Source of the DNA: CAZDDW01 sp964480695
GTDB lineage: Bacteria; Patescibacteriota; Patescibacteriia; UBA9934; CAZDDW01
Reading direction: 5' to 3'
DNA: 10,807 nucleotides
Assembly (NCBI GenBank): GCA_964480695.1
Contig: CAYZPO010000032.1
Span: 1 to 10,807 of the forward strand
Shown here: positions 1 to 5,930 of the stretch, piece by piece
Layout of the letters: each line of letters starts with the position of its first letter
Position numbering within the stretch: position 1 is the first letter of the stretch
Position numbers and translations under genes: made by a program
Notes under the pieces: generated by a model
What the model saw: only the letters and a program-made list of their open reading frames with translations
What the model was told of the DNA's origin: nothing
Databases searched by the model: none

Positions 1-1728
1 CCATTTCTTAGCAAAGTCGTCGTCAGAGAACATACGCGGGATCTCTGCGATCGTACCTGGAGTTTCCTGATCAGACATCAAGGTCAACATCACGTTACGC
101 ATGTTGTGCTCAAACATCGGTCCGATCATTTCCGGTGGGAATAGCTGGTAGAAAATAGCGATCATTTCCTGCACAGCAAAGTCTGCTTGGTCTGCAGATT
201 TAACCTCAAGCATATTCAGCCCCATTGGACGCTCGGTATCGCCAGGAGCAAAAATAATTACGTCATCAATCCGTTCCTTTGGAATATGTCCGAGAACAGA
301 TTCAACCAGATCACCGTGAGGATCAACCACACACACCCCTTCACCGTTCTGGATATCCTGAATAATCATGTTACGCATGAACACAGATTTACCAGAACCA
401 GACTTACCGATCAGATACATGTGGCGCTGGCGGTCAGGACGCTTAATGAAACATTTCTTTTTCTGACCGCGGAACTCATTAATTCCCAAAAACATCTCAC
501 CTTCACTTGGAACAGTTACTGGTGCGGCAGCCCGACGAGCTCCTAACCAATGGATGTTTGGAGTCTCAGTGGTCGGTAGCGGTAGATGCCAGAGGCTGGC
601 CATCTCTTCAGCATTAACTACGATCTTAAAACGATCATCAAAATGACGATAAATAAAATCTCGGACAATCCTCTTTTTGGATCGGGGAACTTTTTTTGAA
701 AAACTATTACCAAACTGATAAATATTATATTGAGCAAAAGCAGAGACAACATTGTTCAAAGCCTGTTGCGCATGCGCTGTGTTCTGAGAAGAAACCACAA
801 TACGAATGTTGGCACTTAATCCAGCCTTGGAGGCTTTTTCTTCAATTCCTTTTACCGCCTCTTCCTCTAAAGGAGACAAACGGTGCTGCTCTTGGGCCTG
901 TTGCTCCTGACTTTTTGGAGCGATCAATTCCTGGGCCAAATTACCCTTACCCTTCTTTCGCCCTTTAACTGCCTCTTCCAACTTCATCCCCTGCTGCATA
1001 TTGCGAGCCACTTTCAAACCAAACTTACGCCAATTCGGTCGAGCTGAACGGACAACATACTGAATAGCCACACCTGCATCTTCTGGAACTTTAGATAGGG
1101 CGTTAGTTAAAGCATTCAAAGGATCACCCTCAAGTTTTTTATAAGTTTTGATGGGAAAACCGATCGGACGTTTAAAAGTCAGATAGCTACCTAAAATCGT
1201 ACCGGTTGGTGAAAAAATATTAAAATCTTCTAGCTCTTCGATGTGAGCGTCAGGATATTGGGCCAAGAGTTGTTCCTCAATGTGCTGTTTAAGAAAACGT
1301 GGAACAGAAAAAAAGAACTTGATTAATCCCTCATGGGCCACAATCTCAAAAGTCATGGCATCACTACGTCCGGTCATCCATTTAAAAAATCCTTTTTGAG
1401 ACTTAAGGCCACCAACAGCAGCAAAAAAACTTTCAGCATTATCGATCTGTTCCATGATGTCTTGGGCTGCAGTTTTCTTTACCTCATCTTCGCTCTTAAA
1501 CTTAGGGATCGCTACCATGATTACTACACGCTCAAAAGCTGCCCCGTGAGCCTTGCCTCGACGACGTAACCAAAAACGCACCCCGAATAAAAGGGCGATC
1601 AATACAGCAATAACCGCAGCAACAGCAATAACAGAAACTAAAAACGAGCCGGTCTGAGCTGTTGACTCAGAAGCTAATCCGTACGTCTGCGTGGGCTCAA
1701 TGCCAAATTGTGCTTGCCAAAGTAGCAT
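1..1728 (-). CDS. Membrane-anchored type IV secretion/conjugation-type ATPase (VirB4/TraC/TraD-like), C-terminus off the window
   Basis: An open frame of 576 codons runs from an ATG at 1728 to the left window edge without a stop, so the C-terminus is missing. A hydrophobic segment at residues about 29-52 is followed by an Arg/Lys cluster (RRRGK), which suggests one N-terminal membrane anchor with the bulk in the cytoplasm. A long alpha/beta region, with a Lys/Gln/Glu-rich stretch in the middle, precedes a P-loop: Walker A GKSGSGKS at residues 441-448 and a Walker B-like VCVVDPHGD with Asp469. The pair GKSGSGKS and VVDPHGD is typical of DUF87/TraG/VirB4-type ATPases that drive DNA or protein transfer, and such genes are common in CPR genomes. 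The start lies one base after the stop of the 172-aa gene, with an AAGGAG about 12 bases upstream, so translation is probably coupled. The substrate, and whether it serves pili, DNA uptake or secretion, cannot be told from this window. Confidence 0.85.
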   Translation of the reverse strand, partial: MLLWQAQFGIEPTQTYGLASESTAQTGSFLVSVIAVAAVIAVLIALLFGVRFWLRRRGKAHGAAFERVVIMVAIPKFKSEDEVKKTAAQDIMEQIDNAESFFAAVGGLKSQKGFFKWMTGRSDAMTFEIVAHEGLIKFFFSVPRFLKQHIEEQLLAQYPDAHIEELEDFNIFSPTGTILGSYLTFKRPIGFPIKTYKKLEGDPLNALTNALSKVPEDAGVAIQYVVRSARPNWRKFGLKVARNMQQGMKLEEAVKGRKKGKGNLAQELIAPKSQEQQAQEQHRLSPLEEEAVKGIEEKASKAGLSANIRIVVSSQNTAHAQQALNNVVSAFAQYNIYQFGNSFSKKVPRSKKRIVRDFIYRHFDDRFKIVVNAEEMASLWHLPLPTTETPNIHWLGARRAAAPVTVPSEGEMFLGINEFRGQKKKCFIKRPDRQRHMYLIGKSGSGKSVFMRNMIIQDIQNGEGVCVVDPHGDLVESVLGHIPKERIDDVIIFAPGDTERPMGLNMLEVKSADQADFAVQEMIAIFYQLFPPEMIGPMFEHNMRNVMLTLMSDQETPGTIAEIPRMFSDDDFAKKW

Positions 1729-1729
1729 G

Positions 1730-2248
1730 CTATTCAATTTCTCCTTCGTGCTTTTTCTGTTCTTCTTCAGCCATTAGGAGAATCTTATCTGTTTTGATTT
1801 TTGCTTCTTGCTCTAAGAAAAATTTGTTTACCCCAGGAATCATTTTAATCCAGTCTTTGATCCAGCCCAAAACCTTACGACTCTTAACCTTGCTCGTAGT
1901 GATCATCTGACGAATCTTCCCTGCAGTCTCCTCACCCTTCTCTTGAAATTCCTTTTGCTTGTCTGGTGATAACTTATCGTACATCTCTCCTAAATCTTCT
2001 GACAAAACCTCCTCGACTTCATGTGTCAGCTCGTCCTTCTCTTCAACCACCTCTTCATCTGCAGTGTCATCTGACACTGGAGCAGCTTTGCGTGACAGTT
2101 CAGCGGCTTCTTTTTCCTTAGCTGGTTCTTGAGGCAGGGATTCAGGCTTCTGTTCTGATACTTCCTTCACTGCTTCAACTTCAGGCTTGGCCTCAGGTGC
2201 AACCTCAGGCTTTCTCACTTCTCTGCTTTTTCGTTTTGGAACTGGCAT
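1730..2248 (-). CDS. Charged 172-aa protein paired with the type IV-type ATPase, function unknown
   Basis: This 172-residue protein has a low-complexity N-terminal half (residues about 1-80) dominated by Pro, Glu, Lys, Ala and Val and likely disordered. The C-terminal half (about 90-172) is Lys/Glu-rich and probably helical, with a tryptophan-containing segment (WIKDWIKMIPG) that could be amphipathic. No signal peptide or clear membrane span is visible and I recognise no named domain. Its stop is separated from the ATPase start by a single base, so the two are co-transcribed and probably function together. A role as an adaptor or assembly factor for the ATPase is inference. There is no Shine-Dalgarno before the ATG; an extended -10 sits 11 bases upstream, which implies a very short leader. 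Confidence 0.75.
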   Translation of the reverse strand: MPVPKRKSREVRKPEVAPEAKPEVEAVKEVSEQKPESLPQEPAKEKEAAELSRKAAPVSDDTADEEVVEEKDELTHEVEEVLSEDLGEMYDKLSPDKQKEFQEKGEETAGKIRQMITTSKVKSRKVLGWIKDWIKMIPGVNKFFLEQEAKIKTDKILLMAEEEQKKHEGEIE

Positions 2249-2259
2249 AGTTTGTTCTT

Positions 2260-2268
2260 ATTGTAGCA
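2260..2268 (-). promoter_or_regulatory. Extended -10 promoter for the 172-aa gene/ATPase pair
   Basis: Read on the minus strand the sequence is TGCTACAAT, an extended -10 (TGn followed by TACAAT). I see no convincing -35 at 16-18 bases. The expected start of transcription is around 2253, only about five bases before the ATG at 2248. Confidence 0.5.
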
Positions 2269-2317
2269 TATTTTAGGCTATACACTATAACGGCCGACCA
2301 CAGGAAGACTCGGGATA

Positions 2318-2459
2318 TTTTCTCGGCCAACGCTCGTGAGATCTTTGGATTTAATTTGAGAGGATGGTTCCCCCTCGCTCGGCGTCGGCCGCAGCCGCCA
2401 CCGATAGTCTAGAACCAACCTTTAGGTGTGGGTGCGGCCTCCGACCGTGGCCGAGAAAA
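2318..2459. repeat. 12-bp perfect inverted repeat enclosing 118 bases
   Basis: TTTTCTCGGCCA at 2318-2329 is the exact reverse complement of TGGCCGAGAAAA at 2448-2459. Inside lie further pairings: TGGTTC (2365-2370) with GAACCA (2412-2417), and CGGC (2386-2389) with GCCG (2394-2397) across a CGCA tetraloop. Nested arms of this kind suit a folded RNA with a long closing stem. The pairings were found by eye; no folding energy was computed. Confidence 0.5.
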
Positions 2460-2465
2460 ACAATC

Positions 2466-2503
2466 CCTCGTCTTTTGTTAAGTGGCCGGCCGTAAAAGCG
2501 AGG
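2466..2503. repeat. Hairpin with GGCCGGCC in its loop
   Basis: CCTCG-T-CTTTT (2466-2476) pairs with AAAAG-CGAGG (2494-2503), a ten-pair stem with a single bulged T. The 17-base loop carries the palindromic double motif GGCCGGCC (2484-2491). On the minus strand the stem is followed after five bases by TTTTT, so it could act as a weak terminator in that direction. Confidence 0.45.
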
Positions 2504-2583
2504 ACGATTTGTTTTCGAAGACGTGTGGAGCCAGGCCTCAGATATCTTCTCACTTAACCACAGACATCTTGGCCTGGCGGAAC

Positions 2584-2640
2584 CAGAGCGAGGCCAGGAA
2601 TCTTTCTTTTCACTTCACACAAACCAGGCCGAGCGCTCTG
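2584..2640. repeat. Inverted repeat with two paired GGCC motifs
   Basis: CAGAGCG (2584-2590) pairs with CGCTCTG (2634-2640). Further in, GGCC (2592-2595) can pair with GGCC (2627-2630), followed by GG with CC after one mismatch. A competing stem, CCTGGC (2573-2578) with GCCAGG (2593-2598), uses the same bases, so the region could switch between two folds. Confidence 0.4.
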
Positions 2641-2684
2641 AGAAAACAAACGTCCGAGCTTTTAATAGGCTGGCCGTGGAAAAA

Positions 2685-4097
2685 TCAATGCTTCTGGCGG
2701 AGCTTGGCGCCTTCAGCTGTATCTTCAACTAAAAATCCAAGTTCTTCAATCTGATCGCGTAGCTTATCTGATAAATCAAAGTTCTTGTCTGTACGAGCCT
2801 GCTCGCGCTCAGCAAGTAATTTTTTAACTTCATCTGAGACTTTAAGTGGCTTGGCCACATACTGATCAAGATTAAGCCCGAGCACTTGGTCGAACTTGAG
2901 TAACGAAGCTGCACGAGCTGAACTCTTAACCTTTGTATCCGCAACTAGAGCCCAAACTATAGCCAACGCACCTGGAAGATCTAGATCATTATTTACGCGC
3001 TCTAAAAACTTTTCTTCGTACTCTTTCGAACCTTTATTTGGCTTATCAAAATCCCGAGCTAGGTCGCGTAAATTATTCAACGCGTTCTGAGCACCCTCCA
3101 ACGCTTCCCAAGTAAAATTCTGCTCCCCACGATAATGAGCTCCTAAAAAGAAATATCGCAGAGCTAGTGGGTCAAAGCCACGATCCAGGACCTCTTGCAA
3201 ACTGTAACCCGTTCCCTCAGACTTAGCCATCTTTTTATCATCTGCTAATAGATGTCCATTGTGCAACCAATAATGTACGTAATCTTTTCCGTTAGCCGCC
3301 TCGCTTTGCGCGATCTCATTGGTGTGATGCACAGGAATGTGCTCGATTCCGCCCATATGAATATCAATTGTGTCCCCAAGTAACTTCTTAGCCATAACTG
3401 AACATTCGAGATGCCAACCAGGAAACCCTTCGCCATTCTTTACCAGAGATGACTCAAACGGTGACAACCAGGTCTGCAACGCTTTCTCATGCGCTCCGGC
3501 TTTGAAAAACCATAGCGCAAAATCTGCAGTGTTCTTTTTTCCTGGATCGCTCACCTCACCCTTACCAGCACCAGAAATATTTTCCTCAAGTTTCTGTCCG
3601 GACAAACGTGTGTAATCTTTAACTTTAGAAATATCAAAATAAATCGCCAGGTCTGTCGAATAAGCAAAACTTTTATCTAACAAAACTTTAACCATCTTCT
3701 GCATCGGTTTAATCAACTCAGTTGCTCGTGGCTTATAAGTTGGTTCAAGTAAATTCAACGCTGCAACATCACGCTCAAAAATCTTAATATACTTATCCGC
3801 AATCTCATCCGGAGACAAACCTTCACGCGCTGCACCCTTAGCCATCTTATCCTCGCCCTCATCCTCATCAGAAACTAGATGCCCCACGTCCGTATAGTTA
3901 CGCACATGTTTAACCTTGAATCCGTTGTATTCAAAAACGCGGCGAACCAAATCTCCCATGGTCATGCCACGTAAATTCCCAATATGCTGCGTCCAATACA
4001 CAGTCGGACCACAATGATAAAACAGGACTTTTTTGCGTTTAATTGGCTTAAATTCCTGCTTAACTCGCCCAAGAGTATTAAAAAGCTGTATCTGCAT
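2685..4097 (-). CDS. cysS: Cysteinyl-tRNA synthetase
   Basis: A class I aminoacyl-tRNA synthetase of 470 aa, near the usual length, that charges tRNA-Cys with cysteine in the cytoplasm. The HIGH-type signature is HIGN at residues 38-41 within the CGPTVY...HIGN block. The KMSKS loop reads KMAKS at 289-293, a mild variant. The four expected zinc ligands are present: Cys29, Cys232 (in WHLECSVM), His257 and Glu261. The Cys232-His257-Glu261 spacing matches the Cys209-His234-Glu238 pattern of the E. coli enzyme. The C-terminal part (about 360-470) is the helical anticodon-side domain. The ATG at 4097 is supported by an extended -10 ending 11 bases upstream and by immediate homology (QLFNTLG). No Shine-Dalgarno is visible. 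It appears monocistronic, between the GGCC-rich gap and a terminator hairpin. Confidence 0.97.
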   Translation of the reverse strand: MQIQLFNTLGRVKQEFKPIKRKKVLFYHCGPTVYWTQHIGNLRGMTMGDLVRRVFEYNGFKVKHVRNYTDVGHLVSDEDEGEDKMAKGAAREGLSPDEIADKYIKIFERDVAALNLLEPTYKPRATELIKPMQKMVKVLLDKSFAYSTDLAIYFDISKVKDYTRLSGQKLEENISGAGKGEVSDPGKKNTADFALWFFKAGAHEKALQTWLSPFESSLVKNGEGFPGWHLECSVMAKKLLGDTIDIHMGGIEHIPVHHTNEIAQSEAANGKDYVHYWLHNGHLLADDKKMAKSEGTGYSLQEVLDRGFDPLALRYFFLGAHYRGEQNFTWEALEGAQNALNNLRDLARDFDKPNKGSKEYEEKFLERVNNDLDLPGALAIVWALVADTKVKSSARAASLLKFDQVLGLNLDQYVAKPLKVSDEVKKLLAEREQARTDKNFDLSDKLRDQIEELGFLVEDTAEGAKLRQKH

Positions 4098-4108
4098 AAG
4101 ATAAGCTT

Positions 4109-4117
4109 ATTTTAACA
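4109..4117 (-). promoter_or_regulatory. Extended -10 promoter of cysS
   Basis: On the minus strand this reads TGTTAAAAT, an extended -10. The -35 region (about TGGTCT) is poor and overlaps the upstream terminator stem. The predicted transcript start near 4102 leaves about five untranslated bases before the ATG at 4097. Confidence 0.5.
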
Positions 4118-4128
4118 TGAGGCAAAAC

Positions 4129-4158
4129 TAAAGACCAGGCCCCACGACCTGGTCTTTA
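4129..4158 (-). terminator. Rho-independent-type terminator of the sigma/anti-sigma operon
   Basis: An 11-bp perfect stem (TAAAGACCAGG with CCTGGTCTTTA) closes an 8-base loop and is followed on the minus strand by GTTTTG. It lies 7 bases after the stop codon of the 219-aa gene and just before the cysS promoter, so it separates the two transcription units. The T-tract is short. Confidence 0.75.
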
Positions 4159-4165
4159 AAATTAT

Positions 4166-4825
4166 TTATTCTTGGCTCTCGTGCATTCCTTGCCAGTGAG
4201 CGCGCATGCGCTCACGCATCTGTTCTCGTTGTTCATCCCAGCTCAACCCTTCATTCTCCATGATATCAGGTCCAACTTCTTGCATCCGCTCCATCATTTC
4301 TTTAGGAACCATGTGTGGTGGGGGCCCCATCATGCCGAACATGCGCTCGTTTTCTAAACCAAGCTGTTCTAGAATTTCGGCTCGAGCTTCAGGATCAAAC
4401 ATGGCATCCTTGAGCTCTTCTTCAGTTAGTCCGAGCTCGGTTGTTGCCCGCTCAAGCAACTCAGCTTTTTGATCTTCCATTTCCTGACGGTCTGCTTCGT
4501 CTAAACGACGGCCCATCATTTTCAAATGAAAGCCAGCGCGTCCTTCAGGCTTTCCGTCCTTGAACTTTTCTTCCATGCGCTCAATTCCCTCTTTGATTGG
4601 ATGAAGAGCATGTCCCTCACTAACCTCAGGACTTTCGTAAGCGTACACGCTTGTACCGCCCAAAAGAAGAACGAAGGCCAGGGTTGCTGTGGCTGCAACT
4701 TTAAATCGGTAAGTCATAGATGTTTGTGGCAATTCGCTTGAGAGCTCCTTCCACAGCTGGCGCTTAAAAGCTTTGGTTGGTTGACTCATATTACGAATTG
4801 ATTTTAGTTGTCGCTTAATTAACAT
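4166..4825 (-). CDS. Putative anti-sigma/sensor protein, DUF5667-like, methionine-rich
   Basis: A 219-aa protein encoded directly after an ECF sigma factor (5-base gap). Residues 1-42 are basic and cytoplasmic, 43-62 form one membrane helix, and 63-219 should lie outside. The external part starts with a segment like HALHPIKEGIE..RAGFHLKMMGRRLDEA, which resembles DUF5667 domains (recognised from memory). It then becomes very rich in Met, Glu and Arg: seven Met between residues 162 and 181 and about fifteen from residue 100 on, plus His100, His171, His210 and His215. By position and topology it is probably the membrane regulator of the sigma factor. The Met/His content might bind copper or another soft metal, which is inference. 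A second ATG at residue 13 (MSQPTKAFKRQ) is an alternative start; a weak AAGG precedes the first. Confidence 0.75.
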   Translation of the reverse strand: MLIKRQLKSIRNMSQPTKAFKRQLWKELSSELPQTSMTYRFKVAATATLAFVLLLGGTSVYAYESPEVSEGHALHPIKEGIERMEEKFKDGKPEGRAGFHLKMMGRRLDEADRQEMEDQKAELLERATTELGLTEEELKDAMFDPEARAEILEQLGLENERMFGMMGPPPHMVPKEMMERMQEVGPDIMENEGLSWDEQREQMRERMRAHWQGMHESQE

Positions 4826-4830
4826 AGGCC

Positions 4831-5319
4831 TTATCGCGCGATAAGTGCTTTAAGTTTATTAAGGGCCCGGTGGGTCGCGACTTTTAAAGATCCCTGAGAC
4901 TTGGCCAAAATCTCTGACATCTCCTTATATGAATACCCTTCCAGGTGCTTCATGGTTACAAGCCGCTGTTCATGTGTACTTAATTTGTTTAAGGCTCGAC
5001 GCAACAAGTTCTCGTCTGATTGCTTAGACATGGTTTCTTCTCCGTCTTCTCCGACCAGATCAAAGGCAACTAAATCAATATCAATTTCATCCTTTTTGTC
5101 ACGATAGTAATTATAAAGATGGTTACGAGCGATCGCATATAACCAAGCTGATTTTGATTTCTCAACGTCATATCGATCAAAGGCTTTGAGAGCCTTCATA
5201 AAAATCTCACTGGTTAGATCTTCGGCCACAGCCTGATTTTGCACACGAAAAAACACGAATCGATAGATTCGAGTTATGTTGGCTTTATAAAATTTTGAAA
5301 ATTCGCGTTTATTAGCCAT
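4831..5319 (-). CDS. ECF-type RNA polymerase sigma factor (sigma-70 family)
   Basis: A 162-aa protein with the two-domain layout of extracytoplasmic-function sigma factors. Region 2 covers residues about 5-72, with RIYRFVFFRV, AEDLTSEIFMKAL and the -10-binding helix around SAWLYAIARNHLYNYYRD. A short acidic linker (about 73-100) leads to region 4, about 104-160, with a helix-turn-helix (GYSYKEMSEILAKSQGSLKVATHRAL) that reads the -35. It directs RNA polymerase to a stress regulon, probably restrained by the membrane protein encoded 5 bases downstream. I chose the ATG at 5319 over an in-frame GTG at 5331 because the GTG overlaps the promoter -10 at 5330-5335. The trigger and targets are unknown. 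Confidence 0.93.
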   Translation of the reverse strand: MANKREFSKFYKANITRIYRFVFFRVQNQAVAEDLTSEIFMKALKAFDRYDVEKSKSAWLYAIARNHLYNYYRDKKDEIDIDLVAFDLVGEDGEETMSKQSDENLLRRALNKLSTHEQRLVTMKHLEGYSYKEMSEILAKSQGSLKVATHRALNKLKALIAR

Positions 5320-5329
5320 AGTTGGCGTC

Positions 5330-5357
5330 ACTATAACAAATACCCGCGAGCTGTCAA
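5330..5357 (-). promoter_or_regulatory. Sigma70-type promoter of the ECF sigma operon
   Basis: Minus strand: TTGACA (5352-5357), a 16-base spacer, TATAGT (5330-5335), with TG one base before the -10. The expected start of transcription lies near 5323, four or five bases before the ATG at 5319, so the mRNA is nearly leaderless. It sits in the 51-base gap after the membrane protein gene. The close match to the housekeeping consensus argues against simple self-activation by the ECF factor. Confidence 0.8.
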
Positions 5358-5370
5358 AAGGTTACAACTG

Positions 5371-5913
5371 TTAATCATCGTACCGCATCCCTGGCATGAA
5401 AGCCATGGCTAAAACTGGCGCAATAATCCAAACACTACGTGCCGCATCACTAACAAAGAACTGTCGTGTAAACTCAGTAAAACTATCAATTGACTCTTGA
5501 GGCAAGAAAGACAAAGTTACACTGATCAAAAGTCCAGCCTGAAGGATTGAAAATACAATCACCTGCCACCAAGCACCTTGTGTGGCATTGTGTCCTAATG
5601 TTCGCAGCAAAGCACTTTGTGACAAAAAGAAAAATAAAACAATAAAGACAGCTAAGAAGGTCGTGATCTGCAAAGCAAATGACTCGTTCACATTAATCGT
5701 GGCAGTAAAGCCTGTAATAAATGGTGCAAAACTAAGTACTGCCAAAGCCATGTAAATCGAAACCAAAATAACAATGATCCGATCTCGACCAAGCGACATC
5801 CCGTAAATCAAAGCTGCAGCAACAAAAAACAGGACAATAAACATGTCCCAGCTTGGTTGTTGCCAGTTGAAAGATTGGACGAGTGTTTGAAATGTCTCGC
5901 TTATACCCTCCAT
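5371..5913 (-). CDS. Five-helix membrane protein, function unknown
   Basis: A 180-aa hydrophobic protein with probable membrane helices at residues about 23-41, 45-68, 79-99, 115-137 and 157-174, short loops, and no catalytic motif I recognise. The sequence is rich in Phe, Val, Leu and Ile with few charges; a GRDR turn follows helix 1. It starts 9 bases after the dnaJ stop and could be read on the dnaJ transcript. It also has its own perfect extended -10 overlapping the dnaJ stop codon. A loose resemblance to small CvpA-like or other integral membrane families cannot be confirmed by eye. Placement beside dnaJ and the sigma factor hints at an envelope or stress role, which is speculation. Confidence 0.75.
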   Translation of the reverse strand: MEGISETFQTLVQSFNWQQPSWDMFIVLFFVAAALIYGMSLGRDRIIVILVSIYMALAVLSFAPFITGFTATINVNESFALQITTFLAVFIVLFFFLSQSALLRTLGHNATQGAWWQVIVFSILQAGLLISVTLSFLPQESIDSFTEFTRQFFVSDAARSVWIIAPVLAMAFMPGMRYDD

Positions 5914-5921
5914 GTGGATAT

Positions 5922-5930
5922 ATTATAACA
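5922..5930 (-). promoter_or_regulatory. Extended -10 promoter of the membrane protein gene, overlapping the dnaJ stop codon
   Basis: On the minus strand this reads TGTTATAAT, a perfect extended -10 (TGn plus TATAAT); the dnaJ TAA stop (5925-5923) lies within it. A weak -35 such as TTGGAG (5944-5949, 16-base spacer) may help. The predicted transcript start, around 5915, is almost at the ATG (5913). Confidence 0.5.

Larger units (their letters stand above)
2280..2684. other. Gene-poor 400-bp region dense in GGCC motifs and inverted repeats
   Basis: Between cysS and the 172-aa gene I find no credible coding frame. The stretch is more GC-rich than the flanking genes and contains twelve GGCC tetramers between 2292 and 2675 (starts at 2292, 2325, 2387, 2436, 2449, 2484, 2488, 2534, 2571, 2592, 2627, 2672). 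They lie in related contexts such as TCGGCC, TGGCCG and CCAGGCC. GGCC is self-complementary, so many alternative stems are possible. It does not show the conserved cores of RNase P RNA, tmRNA or SRP RNA that I know. It could be a structured non-coding RNA, an untranslated region, or a cluster of small palindromic repeats; the transcribed strand is unknown. Confidence 0.45.

Noticed and set aside
2280..2684. RNase P RNA, tmRNA or SRP RNA
   Set aside because: An AGGAAGACTCGGG at 2302-2314 resembles the GGAAAGTCCGGG core of RNase P but is not a match, and no partner core, tRNA-like end or SRP tetraloop was found on either strand.
2482..2754. Plus-strand open frame of about 90 codons (and an overlapping 69-codon frame) in the GGCC-rich gap
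   Set aside because: It overlaps the conserved 3' end of cysS, has no ribosome site or protein-like composition, and is explained by chance openness.
5320..5331. GTG start four codons upstream for the sigma factor
   Set aside because: The GTG lies within the TATAGT -10 of the promoter and could hardly be on the mRNA; the ATG at 5319 fits.
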